A stretch of 64,000 bases of DNA from Geodermatophilus africanus (GTDB lineage: Bacteria; Actinomycetota; Actinomycetes; Mycobacteriales; Geodermatophilaceae): contig NZ_FNOT01000007.1 of assembly GCF_900107105.1 (NCBI RefSeq), forward strand, positions 124,001 to 188,000, in the 5' to 3' direction. The notes below the pieces were generated by a model. The model saw only the letters and a list, made by a program, of their open reading frames with translations. It was not told the origin of the DNA and did not search any database. Positions within the stretch are counted from its first letter, which is position 1; every line of letters begins with the position of its first letter. Below are positions 26,136-33,948 of this stretch, in pieces. Position numbers and translations under genes: made by a program.

Positions 26136-27767
26136 TCACCCGTCCGTGGCGGCGGGCCGGGCCAGGGCGGTGCCGGGGCCGTTGAGCGCCCGGTCGAGCA
26201 GCTCCTCGACGGGCACCCCGCGGATCGAGGCGTCCAGCACCTGGACGGTGTGCGCGACGGGCATCCGCTTCCCCATCCGGGCCAGCGTCGTCGCCACCTG
26301 CATCCAGCAGCCGGGGTTTGCGGTCACCATCAGGTCCGCGCCGGTGGCGAGGACGGCGGCCGCCTTGCGCTCGCCGAGCTCCCGGGCCGGTTCCGGCTGC
26401 AGCATGTTGTAGGTGCCGGCGCTGCCGCAGCACAGCTCGGCCTCCGTGAGCTGCTTGAGCTCGATGCCCGGGATCCCGCGCAGCACCTTCCGCGGCTCCT
26501 CGCGGATGCCCTGCGCGTGGGCCAGGTGGCACGCGTCCTGGTAGGCCACGGTCATGGGCAGCGGGTGCCGCTCGGCGACCGGGCCGATCTCGACGATGAA
26601 CTCGCTGATGTCCCGGGCCTTCTTCGCGAGCGCCTCGGCGCGCTCGGCCCACTCCGGCTCGTCGCGCAGCTGGTGGCCGTACTCCTTGACGTTCGAGCCA
26701 CAGCCGGCGGCGTTGAGGATGACGTAGTCGACGCCGGCCCGCTCGAAGGTCTCGATCGTCCGCTTGGCGAAGCCGAGGGCCTGCTCCTCCCGTCCGCCGT
26801 GGCCGGGCAGGGCCCCGCAGCAGTCCTGGCCCCGCGGCACGATGACGTCGCAGCCCTCGGCGGCGAGCACCCGCACGGTCGCGGCGTTGACGTCGGGGAA
26901 GAACGTCCCCTGCACGCAGCCGGCGAGCAGCCCGACGACCGCCCGCCGCTGCCCCACGGCCGGCGTCCGCTCGGGGACGCGCTCGACCGGGCCGAGCTTG
27001 GGCGCCAGCGACTCCATGGCCATCAGCGGGCCCGGCAGCTTGCTCATCAGTCCGGTGCGGGTCAGCAGGCTGCCGAGCCGACTGGCCTGGTAGGCGCGCA
27101 GCGGCCCGCGCAGCGCGCGCAGCCGCTTCGGGTAGGGGAACAGGTTGTAGATGAGGTCGCGGTAGAGCTTCTCGGCCCGCGACCGCTGGTAGCGCCGCTC
27201 GATCTGCGGGCGGGTGGCCTCGATGAGCTTGTCGTACTGCACGCCGGACGGGCACGCGGTGACGCAGGCCATGCAGCCCAGGCACTGGTCGAAGTGCCGC
27301 ACCATCGAGTCGTCGAGCGGCTCGCCCTCCAGCGCCTCCTTCATGAGGTAGATGCGCCCGCGGGGGCTGTCCATCTCCTCGCCCCACAGCACGTACGTGG
27401 GGCAGGTCGGCAGGCAGAACCCGCAGTGCACGCAGTCGCCGATGAGCGCCGGGTCCGGCGGGTGGTGCTCGTCGAACGCCGGCTGCACCGCCTGCCGGGT
27501 CGTGGGTGTGCCCAGCAGGGTCGGGGTGCCCACGGTGGCGGCCCCCGTGCCGGCGGGCAGGTCGATGTCCTGGCCGATGTCGAGCGGGCGGCGCGCCCCG
27601 ACGACCGCGGCCGGTGCCTCGTCGGCCCCCCGGACGGCACCCGTGGGCTCGCCGGGCGGCAGGTCGGCGACCGAGTCGCGCACCGGGCCGACGTTGGGGG
27701 AGGCCCCCGGGGACCCGGGCGGTGGCGCGTCGCCCTGGCCGTGGCTGCCCGGCGTGATCTCCGTCAT
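26136..27767 (-). CDS. glcF: Glycolate oxidase iron-sulfur subunit (GlcF-like)
   Basis: A 543-aa iron-sulfur protein. The first 100 residues are Pro/Gly/Ala-rich and look disordered, which is longer than in E. coli GlcF (about 400 aa). Two 4Fe-4S motifs follow, CVHCGFCLPTCP near 112 and CLGCMACVTACP near 164. Two CCG-type domains end the protein (QDCCGALPGHGG and ELCCGSAGTYNM). It passes electrons from the GlcD/GlcE flavoproteins to the respiratory chain. ATG at 27767 lies directly after the glcE stop. Confidence 0.93.
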   Translation of the reverse strand: MTEITPGSHGQGDAPPPGSPGASPNVGPVRDSVADLPPGEPTGAVRGADEAPAAVVGARRPLDIGQDIDLPAGTGAATVGTPTLLGTPTTRQAVQPAFDEHHPPDPALIGDCVHCGFCLPTCPTYVLWGEEMDSPRGRIYLMKEALEGEPLDDSMVRHFDQCLGCMACVTACPSGVQYDKLIEATRPQIERRYQRSRAEKLYRDLIYNLFPYPKRLRALRGPLRAYQASRLGSLLTRTGLMSKLPGPLMAMESLAPKLGPVERVPERTPAVGQRRAVVGLLAGCVQGTFFPDVNAATVRVLAAEGCDVIVPRGQDCCGALPGHGGREEQALGFAKRTIETFERAGVDYVILNAAGCGSNVKEYGHQLRDEPEWAERAEALAKKARDISEFIVEIGPVAERHPLPMTVAYQDACHLAHAQGIREEPRKVLRGIPGIELKQLTEAELCCGSAGTYNMLQPEPARELGERKAAAVLATGADLMVTANPGCWMQVATTLARMGKRMPVAHTVQVLDASIRGVPVEELLDRALNGPGTALARPAATDG

Positions 27768-28955
27768 CTACAACCCTCCGACGAACCGGCCCGGCGACAT
27801 CCGCCGCTCGGGGTCGAACCTCTCCTTGACCCGCCGCATCAGGTCCAGCGAGTCGCCGACCGGACCCCAGTGGTCCAAGGCGTCCCGGACGGCGTCCGGG
27901 GCCCGCAGGACCACCGCGCTCCCGTCGTGCGGGGCCAGCGCGGTCCGCAGCCGGGGCAGCGCGTCGACCGCCTGCCCGGCCGGGACCGCCGCGTAGGACA
28001 CCCCCGTGGCGGCGTGCGCGGTCACCGCCGTACCGGTCGGGAGCGCGTCCAGCACCGCAGCGAGCGACGCCGGCGCGTAGGCCAGCCGCAGCAGGACGTC
28101 GTCCGCACCGCCGGGGTGCCGGCCGAGGTCGTCGGGCAGGTCCTCGGACTCCTCGCCGCCGCCCAGCAGGTCGACGGCCGCCCCGGCCTGCCCGGCCACC
28201 GACTCGGCGATCGACTCGAACAGCACGACCAGCCGGGCGGTGCCGTCGGCCCCGGCGATCAGTTCGACGGCCGACGGGGTGAGCGTCGAGCGGGCCAGCG
28301 CCACGGACAGCGGCCCGGCGGCCGCGGCGTCCGGGAGCTCGAGGGTGACCACCCGGCGCGCGGGCGGCACCGGGTGCAGCCGCCAGGTGGTCGAGGCGAC
28401 GACGCCGAGCGTGCCATGGGCCCCGGTGAACAGCTTGCCGAGGTCGTACCCGGCGACGTTCTTGACGACCTTGCCGCCGGCGTGCGCCACGGTGCCGTCG
28501 GCGAGGACGACGGTGATGCCGATGAGCAGGTCGCGGGTGGTGCCGTACCGCAGCCGGCGCGGCCCCGACGCGTTGGCGCTCACCAGGCCGCCCAGCGTGG
28601 CGCCCTCCTCGGGCGGGTCCAGGGCGAGCAGCTGACCGGCCCGGCCGACCTGCTCCTGCAGGTCGGCCAGCCGCACCCCCGCCTCGGCCACGACGGTGAG
28701 GTCGCCCGCCACGTGCTCGACGACCCGGTCGAGGCCGGTGAGGTCGAGCAGGAGGTCGCAGGACTCCGGTGGCCGCGCCCACGTCAGCTTGCTCCGCCCG
28801 CCGACCGGGACGACGGTCCGCCCGTCGGCCGCCGCGGCCCGCAGCACCACGGCGACCTGGTCTATCGTGTCCGGCTGGACCACCTCGCGGGGGACGACGC
28901 CGCCGACCGCGTCGTCGGGGCCCCCGGGCCGGCGGGTGTCGGTGGCAGCGGTCAC
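27768..28955 (-). CDS. glcE: Glycolate oxidase FAD-binding subunit (GlcE-like)
   Basis: A 395-aa FAD-binding (PCMH-type) protein. TVVPVGGRSKLTWARPPESC near 50-69, AEAGVRLADLQEQVGRAG, GATLGGLVSANASGPRRLRY and KNVAGYDLGKLFTGAHGTLG are the FAD contacts of GlcE. It lacks the C-terminal length of GlcD. GTG at 28955. A 76-base gap separates it from glcD and contains a 24-base sequence that is repeated near 47105. Confidence 0.92.
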   Translation of the reverse strand: MTAATDTRRPGGPDDAVGGVVPREVVQPDTIDQVAVVLRAAAADGRTVVPVGGRSKLTWARPPESCDLLLDLTGLDRVVEHVAGDLTVVAEAGVRLADLQEQVGRAGQLLALDPPEEGATLGGLVSANASGPRRLRYGTTRDLLIGITVVLADGTVAHAGGKVVKNVAGYDLGKLFTGAHGTLGVVASTTWRLHPVPPARRVVTLELPDAAAAGPLSVALARSTLTPSAVELIAGADGTARLVVLFESIAESVAGQAGAAVDLLGGGEESEDLPDDLGRHPGGADDVLLRLAYAPASLAAVLDALPTGTAVTAHAATGVSYAAVPAGQAVDALPRLRTALAPHDGSAVVLRAPDAVRDALDHWGPVGDSLDLMRRVKERFDPERRMSPGRFVGGL

Positions 28956-28959
28956 GAGT

Positions 28960-28983
28960 CCTCCTCGCTGGCGCTCGTCGGCC
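28960..28983 (-). repeat. 24-base repeat carrying a ribosome site (copy 1)
   Basis: Read on the minus strand it contains GACGAGCGCCAGCGAGGAGG and stands just upstream of glcE. The identical 24 bases lie at 47105-47128 on the plus strand just upstream of the DUF3151 gene. Its GAGGAGG end may supply the Shine-Dalgarno sequence. Confidence 0.6.
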
Positions 28984-29031
28984 GCGTGCCCGACGGTGCC
29001 CTATTCATCGGTGAGCTCGCACGCTCGCTCA

Positions 29032-30519
29032 CTAGAACACCTCGCCCAGACCGGCGGCCTGCACCGGGTGCTCGCCCTTCCGGACGCCGGGCCGCTCGCC
29101 GCACAGCCGCGGGGTCGGGAAGACTTTGCCCGGGTTGGCGATGCCGTCGGGGTCGAAGGCGCACCGCAGCAGCTGCATGGTGTCGAGGTCCTCGGGCGTG
29201 AACTGCTTGGCCATCTTCATGCGCTTCTCGCTGCCCACCCCGTGCTCGCCGGTGATGGAGCCGCCGGAGGTGACGCAGAGCTCGAGGATGTCGCCGGCCA
29301 GCTCCTCGGCCTCGTGGGCCTGGCCCTCCACCGCGTCGTCGAAGAGCACCAACGGGTGCAGGTTGCCGTCGCCGGCGTGGAAGACGTTGGCGACGCGCAG
29401 CCCCTTCTCGTCGGCCATCCGCTTCATCTCGGCCAGCACCTCGGGCAGCTTGGTACGGGGGATGACGCCGTCCTGCACGAAGTAGCTCGGGCTGATCCGG
29501 CCGACCGCCGCGAACGCCGACTTGCGGCCCTTCCACATCAGCGCCCGCTCCGCGTCGTCGGCCGCGATGCGGGTCTCGAAGGCGTTGCGGGCCCGGGCGA
29601 TCTCCTCGACCTGCTTGAACTGGGCCTCGACCTCGACCTGCGGGCCGTCGAGCTCGATGACCAGCACCGCCACCGCGCCCGCGGGGTAGCCGCAGCTCAC
29701 CGCGGCCTCGGCGGCCTCGATGGCCAGCGCGTCCATCATCTCGACGGCGGCCGGCAGGATCCCGGCGGCGATGATGTCGCTGACCGTGCCGGCGGCGTCC
29801 TCGACCGAGGAGTAGCCGACCAGCATGGTCTGCACCGCCTCCGGCACCCGGATCAGCCGCAGGGTCAGCTCGGTGGCCACACCCAGGGTCCCCTCGCTGC
29901 CGATGAAGGCGCCCAGCAGGTCGTAGCCCGGGTGCTCGGGAGCGCGCCCGCCGAGGTGCACGACCTCGCCGTCGGGCAGCACCACCTCGGCGCCGAGGAC
30001 GTGGTTGACCGTGAAGCCGTACTTGAGGCAGTGGGCGCCGCCGGCGTTCTCGGCCACGTTGCCGCCGATCGAGCAGACCAGCTGGGACGACGGGTCGGGT
30101 GCGTAAGCTAGGTCGTGCGGCGCCGCGTCGCGGGTGACCCACAGGTTGATGACCCCGGGCTCGACGGTGACCTGGCGGTTGTCCGCGTCGACCGGGAACA
30201 GCTTCCGCAGCCGCGACAGCACCAGCAGCACGCCGTCGGCACTCGGGAGCGCGCCGCCGGACAGGCCGGTGCCCGAGCCGCGCGCCACGAAGGGGACGCC
30301 GGCCTCGGCGCACAGCCGGACGGTGTCGACGACGTGCTGCCGGCTCTCGGCCAGCACCACGATCGCCGGGGTGACCTTGAAGTTGGCCAGCCCGTCGCAC
30401 TCGTAGGTGCGCACCTGGGTGCGGTCGGTCAGCACCCGCTCGACGCCGACCGCGCTGCGGAGCCGTTCGGCCAGCGCGGCGGTGCGGTCGGAGACTACCG
30501 GTTCGGCGATGGCGGTCAT
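29032..30519 (-). CDS. glcD: Glycolate oxidase FAD-linked subunit (GlcD)
   Basis: A 495-aa FAD-linked oxidase that oxidises glycolate to glyoxylate, or D-lactate to pyruvate. FVARGSGTGLSGGALPSADG near 73-92 binds FAD, with CSIGGNVAENAGGAHCLKYG near 149-168 and YDLLGAFIGSEGTLGVATEL near 212-231. VFHAGDGNLHPLVLFDD and SITGEHGVGSEKR form the C-terminal cap. ATG at 30519 with GAGGA upstream. It is the first intact gene behind the IclR operators and the malate synthase remnant. Confidence 0.95.
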   Translation of the reverse strand: MTAIAEPVVSDRTAALAERLRSAVGVERVLTDRTQVRTYECDGLANFKVTPAIVVLAESRQHVVDTVRLCAEAGVPFVARGSGTGLSGGALPSADGVLLVLSRLRKLFPVDADNRQVTVEPGVINLWVTRDAAPHDLAYAPDPSSQLVCSIGGNVAENAGGAHCLKYGFTVNHVLGAEVVLPDGEVVHLGGRAPEHPGYDLLGAFIGSEGTLGVATELTLRLIRVPEAVQTMLVGYSSVEDAAGTVSDIIAAGILPAAVEMMDALAIEAAEAAVSCGYPAGAVAVLVIELDGPQVEVEAQFKQVEEIARARNAFETRIAADDAERALMWKGRKSAFAAVGRISPSYFVQDGVIPRTKLPEVLAEMKRMADEKGLRVANVFHAGDGNLHPLVLFDDAVEGQAHEAEELAGDILELCVTSGGSITGEHGVGSEKRMKMAKQFTPEDLDTMQLLRCAFDPDGIANPGKVFPTPRLCGERPGVRKGEHPVQAAGLGEVF

Positions 30520-30559
30520 GGGGTCCTCAGGGCATTCGCTCGATGGGTCGGCAGGCCGG

Positions 30560-30708
30560 TCACGGCATGCGCTCGTAGGCCGGCAGGGTCAGGAAGTCGC
30601 TGTACTCGTCCGACACGGCCATCTCCAGGAACAGCGCGCGGGCGTCGTCCCAGCGGCCGGCGGCGAAGGCTCGCCGCGGGCCCGGGAGATGCCTGCCATG
30701 GTGGTCAT
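30560..30708 (-). pseudogene. Remnant of malate synthase (C-terminal end plus possible start)
   Basis: The 36 codons before the stop at 30560 read RWDDARALFLEMAVSDEYSD then FLTLPAYERMP, which is the closing segment of malate synthase A. No upstream malate synthase sequence precedes it. At 30708, in a different frame, stands an ATG with GGGAGA upstream (MTTMAGI). This looks like a start and an end joined by an internal deletion. Malate synthase would have used the glyoxylate made by the glcDEF products just downstream. Identification rests on recall of the family C-terminus. Confidence 0.65.
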
Positions 30709-30746
30709 GGTTCTCCCTGGAGTCGCTGTGCAGCGGCGCCGGCCGA

Positions 30747-30761
30747 TTCCGCAGAGCGGTG
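30747..30761. promoter_or_regulatory. Candidate IclR operator, weaker copy
   Basis: TTCCGCAGAGCGGTG: a TTCCGC arm and GCGGTG, two mismatches from palindromic. It starts exactly 31 bases, close to three helical turns, from the perfect site at 30778. Confidence 0.4.
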
Positions 30762-30777
30762 GGTCGGAGTACCGTCA

Positions 30778-30792
30778 TTCCGCATCGCGGAA
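30778..30792. promoter_or_regulatory. Candidate IclR operator, perfect palindrome
   Basis: TTCCGCATCGCGGAA: perfect 6-base arms around a 3-base centre. It lies between the divergent glcD-side transcript and the second IclR regulator, where this family usually binds its own promoter. Confidence 0.65.
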
Positions 30793-30897
30793 CGCGGTGT
30801 CTGGTTACTGGAAAAGTAGTGGGGTGGGTCACCCGGGTCAACTCGAGTGCGCCGCCGTCCGGAACCCGACCGGTCGGAACGGAGGGAGCGGGCGGGG

Positions 30898-31674
30898 ATG
30901 GGCGCTGCGAGGTCGGCGGACGGCGTGCAGTCGCTGGACCGCGCCTTCCAGCTGCTCGAGCTCATGGCCGACGCCGACGGCGAGGTGGCGATCAGCCGGC
31001 TGGCCGCCGACAGCGGCCTGGCCGTGTCGACCATCCACCGGCTGGTGCGGACGCTCGTGACGCGGGGGTACGTGCGACAGCTGCCCTCGCGGCGCTACGT
31101 GCTCGGGCCCCGGCTGATCCACCTGGGGGAGTGCTCGTCGCGCGTGCTGGCCACGTGGGCCCAGCCGCACCTCTCCCGGCTCGTCGACACCATCGGCGAG
31201 ACCGCGAACATGGCGATGCTCGACGGCGACCGGGTGGTCTACGCCGCCCAGGTGCCCTCCCGGCACTCCATGCGGATGTTCACCGAGGTCGGGCGGCGGG
31301 TGCACCTGCACTGCACCGGCGTGGGCAAGGTGCTGCTGGCGCAGATGCCGCCCGAGCGGGCGCGCCGGCTGCTGGCCCAGGGCGGCATGCCGGCCCGGAC
31401 CGACCGCACCGTGACCGATCCCGACGAGCTGCTGGCCCAGTTGCCGGCCATCGTCACCCAGGGCTACGCCGTCGACGACGGCGAGCAGGAGGCCGGCGTC
31501 CGCTGCGTGGCGGTCCCCGTGCCCGGCGGCCTCGCGGCCGGCGCGATCTCGGTCTCCGGCCCGGCCGGTCGGCTCGCGCTGGACTCGGTGCCCCGCGTGG
31601 TGCCGCTGTTGCAGTCCGAGGCCGCCGCGCTGGCCACCGAGCTCGGGCGGGACGGCGACCGGCTCGACTCCTGA
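30898..31674 (+). CDS. IclR-family transcriptional regulator (glycolate locus)
   Basis: A 258-aa IclR regulator: helix-turn-helix in ISRLAADSGLAVSTIHRLVR near 37-56, then the effector domain with NMAMLDGDRVVYAAQVPSRH and HLHCTGVGKVLLAQMP near 136-151. The C-terminal GVRCVAVPVPGGLAAGAISV closes the ligand pocket. The glyoxylate-sensing IclR and allantoin AllR lie in this family. The open frame allows a GTG at 30847, but ATG at 30898 starts close to the homologous region and has GGAGGG upstream. It is divergent from glcDEF and probably represses it. Confidence 0.9.
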   Translation: MGAARSADGVQSLDRAFQLLELMADADGEVAISRLAADSGLAVSTIHRLVRTLVTRGYVRQLPSRRYVLGPRLIHLGECSSRVLATWAQPHLSRLVDTIGETANMAMLDGDRVVYAAQVPSRHSMRMFTEVGRRVHLHCTGVGKVLLAQMPPERARRLLAQGGMPARTDRTVTDPDELLAQLPAIVTQGYAVDDGEQEAGVRCVAVPVPGGLAAGAISVSGPAGRLALDSVPRVVPLLQSEAAALATELGRDGDRLDS

Positions 31675-31700
31675 GGGTGGCCGCTCTCACGGGCTGACAA

Positions 31701-31715
31701 GTTGCCTAGAGCAAC
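31701..31715. promoter_or_regulatory. Candidate MarR operator 1
   Basis: GTTGCCTAGAGCAAC: perfect 5-base arms GTTGC and GCAAC with a 5-base centre. It covers the candidate -35 TTGCCT of the regulator gene. Confidence 0.55.
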
Positions 31716-31731
31716 CAACCGATCCTATGGT
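31702..31731 (+). promoter_or_regulatory. Candidate promoter of the MarR/MFS pair
   Basis: TTGCCT, an 18-base spacer and TATGGT. Both elements are touched by the inverted repeats at 31701-31715 and 31730-31744, which suggests autorepression. Confidence 0.45.
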
Positions 31732-31744
31732 TGCAGCACGCAAA
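31730..31744. promoter_or_regulatory. Candidate MarR operator 2
   Basis: GTTGCAGCACGCAAA: arms GTTGC and GCAAA, one base from palindromic. It starts 29 bases after operator 1 and overlaps the end of the -10 element. Confidence 0.5.
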
Positions 31745-31767
31745 CAATCCCTGTCGAGGACGGCGAC

Positions 31768-32229
31768 GTGCTCATCTCCCCGCAGACCCTCGACCGGCTC
31801 GCCTCCGGCCTGGCCCGGGTCGTCCGCAGCGGCCGTCACCTGAGCGTGCGTGCCGCGGACTCCCTCGACGGCGACCTGCCCTCCTCCGGCGGGGCGCTGC
31901 TCGTACCCCTGGAGCAGGACGGCGAGCAGCGCTGCAGCGCCCTCGCCGCGCGGGCCGGCGTCGACGTCTCGGTCGCCAGCCGGCGGCTTGCGGCACTCGA
32001 GCGCTCCGGCTGCGTCCGGCGCCGCCCCGACCCGCAGAACGGTCGGGCGAGCCTCGTGCAGCTCACCGACGAGGGGGCCCGGGCCCTGGCCTTCACCCGC
32101 GCCCGGTGGGCCGGCACCGCGCTGGCCGACTGGGACGAGGACGACGCCCGGTTGCTGTCGGGGCTCCTGGAGCGGCCGGCGACCGGGCTGGACCGGGCGC
32201 CCACCGCCGTCCCCGCCGCCGTCCCGTGA
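31768..32229 (+). CDS. MarR-family transcriptional regulator of the MFS pump
   Basis: A 153-aa MarR-type regulator. The recognition region is CSALAARAGVDVSVASRRLA near 53-72 and the wing is RRRPDPQNGRASLVQLTDEG near 83-102. GTG at 31768 has GAGGA seven bases upstream; a TTG further out would place the operator inside the coding sequence, so it was rejected. The downstream drug-efflux-type transporter begins 53 bases after the stop on the same strand, so regulator and pump form a standard pair. The inducer is unknown. Confidence 0.88.
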   Translation: MLISPQTLDRLASGLARVVRSGRHLSVRAADSLDGDLPSSGGALLVPLEQDGEQRCSALAARAGVDVSVASRRLAALERSGCVRRRPDPQNGRASLVQLTDEGARALAFTRARWAGTALADWDEDDARLLSGLLERPATGLDRAPTAVPAAVP

Positions 32230-32282
32230 GCCCCGGCCGGCTCGCACCGCCGCTTGCCCGCACCCGCCAGCCCAGGAGAACC

Positions 32283-33890
32283 GTGGCCACCACCACCCGG
32301 GACGACCGCACCGCGGCCGTCACCACCCCGGCGCCCGCCGACGCCACCCCCGGCGCCCTCGCTCCCGCCGAGCAGCAGGGGAGGATGACCCACCAGCAGA
32401 TCCTCTCGGCGCTGTCCGGGATGTTGCTGGCGATGTTCGTGGCGTTCCTGTCCTCGACCGTCGTCTCGAACGCCCTCCCGACGATCATCACCGAGCTGCG
32501 CGGCACGCAGGGCCAGTACACGTGGGTGGTCACCGCGACGCTGCTGGCCTCGACCGCCTCGACGCCGATCTGGGGCAAGCTCGCCGACCTCTACAGCAAG
32601 AAGCTGCTGATCCAGGTCTCGATCGTGGTCTTCGTCGTCGGCTCGATGCTGGCCGGCCTGGCGCAGTCGGTGGAGACGCTGATCGCCTGGCGGGTGCTGC
32701 AGGGCCTCGGCCTCGGCGGCATCCAGGCGCTCGTGCAGATCGCGATGGCGGCGATGATCAGCCCCCGGGAGCGGGGCCGGTACTCCGGTCTCATCGGCGC
32801 GGTCATGGCGGCGGCCACGGTGGGCGGGCCGCTCGTCGGCGGCCTGCTCGTCGACACCAGCTGGCTGGGCTGGCGCTGGTGCTTCTACGTCGGCGTGCCG
32901 TTCGCCGTCGTCGCGCTGGTGCTGCTGCAGCGCACGCTGCACCTGCCGGTGACCCGGCGCGCCGTCCGCATCGACTACCTGGGGGCGGCCTTCCTGGCCG
33001 CCGGCGTCTCGGCGCTGCTCATCTGGGTCACCCTGGCCGGCGACACCTTCGCCTGGGCGTCGGCCGAGACGGCGCTGTTCGTCGGGGGCGGGCTGCTGGC
33101 CGTGGCCGCGTTCGTCGTCACCGAGCTGCGCGCCGCCGAGCCGGTCGTCCCGCTGCGGCTGTTCCGCGACCGGACGACGACGCTGGCGGTCCTGGCCAGC
33201 ATCGCGATCGGTGTGGCGATGTTCGGCTCGTCGGTCTTCCTGGGCCAGTACCTGCAGATTTCGCGCGGCTACTCGCCGACCGCGGCCGGCCTGCTGACCC
33301 TGCCGATGGTCGGCGGGCTGCTGCTGTCGTCGACCGTGTCGGGCATCCTGATCACCCGCTCCGGCCGGTGGAAGGGCTACCTGGTCGCGGGCTCGCTGCT
33401 CGTCGTCCTGGGCTTCGCGCTGCTCGGCACGGTCGACCACGAGACGGACATGGTGCTGCTGAGCGCCTTCCTGTTCGTGCTCGGCGTGGGCATCGGCATG
33501 ACGATGCAGAACCTCGTCCTGGCCGTGCAGAACACCGTCGCCGCCCGCGACCTCGGCGCGGCCAGCTCGGCGGTCGCGTTCTTCCGCAGCCTGGGCGGCA
33601 CCATCGGCGTCGCCGTCCTCGGCGCGGTGCTCGACTCGCGCGTCGGCGAACTCGTCGCGCAGGGCCTGGCCGGCGTGCCGGGCGCCGGTGGGGCCGGGCT
33701 GGCCGACCTGGCGGAGGCGCCGCCCGCGGTGCGGGCGCTGATCGCGGCCGCCTACGGGGACGCGACCGGGCGGGTCTTCGCGGTCTCGGCCGTGGTGGCC
33801 GCGATCGCCGTGGTGGCCGTCGTCCTCATCCGCGAGGTGGCGCTGCGGACCGAGAGCGGCGACGAGCGGCTGCGCGCCGAGTCCCACTGA
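32283..33890 (+). CDS. MFS transporter, DHA2/EmrB-QacA type efflux pump
   Basis: A 535-aa proton-driven exporter with 14 predicted membrane helices. MLLAMFVAFLSSTVVSNALP near 48-67 is helix 1 with the family motif, GKLADLYSKKLLIQVS is motif A, WRVLQGLGLGGIQAL is the motif B area and GAVMAAATVGGPLVGGLLVD near 178-197 is motif C of antiporters. The first 35 residues are Thr/Ala/Pro-rich. GTG at 32283 with AGGAGA upstream. Paired with the MarR regulator in front, it probably expels a toxic hydrophobic compound. Confidence 0.92.
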   Translation: MATTTRDDRTAAVTTPAPADATPGALAPAEQQGRMTHQQILSALSGMLLAMFVAFLSSTVVSNALPTIITELRGTQGQYTWVVTATLLASTASTPIWGKLADLYSKKLLIQVSIVVFVVGSMLAGLAQSVETLIAWRVLQGLGLGGIQALVQIAMAAMISPRERGRYSGLIGAVMAAATVGGPLVGGLLVDTSWLGWRWCFYVGVPFAVVALVLLQRTLHLPVTRRAVRIDYLGAAFLAAGVSALLIWVTLAGDTFAWASAETALFVGGGLLAVAAFVVTELRAAEPVVPLRLFRDRTTTLAVLASIAIGVAMFGSSVFLGQYLQISRGYSPTAAGLLTLPMVGGLLLSSTVSGILITRSGRWKGYLVAGSLLVVLGFALLGTVDHETDMVLLSAFLFVLGVGIGMTMQNLVLAVQNTVAARDLGAASSAVAFFRSLGGTIGVAVLGAVLDSRVGELVAQGLAGVPGAGGAGLADLAEAPPAVRALIAAAYGDATGRVFAVSAVVAAIAVVAVVLIREVALRTESGDERLRAESH

Positions 33891-33948
33891 GGGGTGACGC
33901 CCTGCTCGGCCGGGCGGCGCTGAGGGGGCCGCGGGCTACGGTGCGGCG

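Noticed and set aside
30560..30841. A 93-aa protein gene in front of glcD
   Set aside because: Only its last 36 codons look like protein, matching the end of malate synthase; the rest reads through the operators and the divergent promoter region.
30847..30897. Upstream GTG start for the second IclR regulator
   Set aside because: It adds an Arg/Glu-rich 17-residue stretch without conservation, and ATG 30898 has a better ribosome site.
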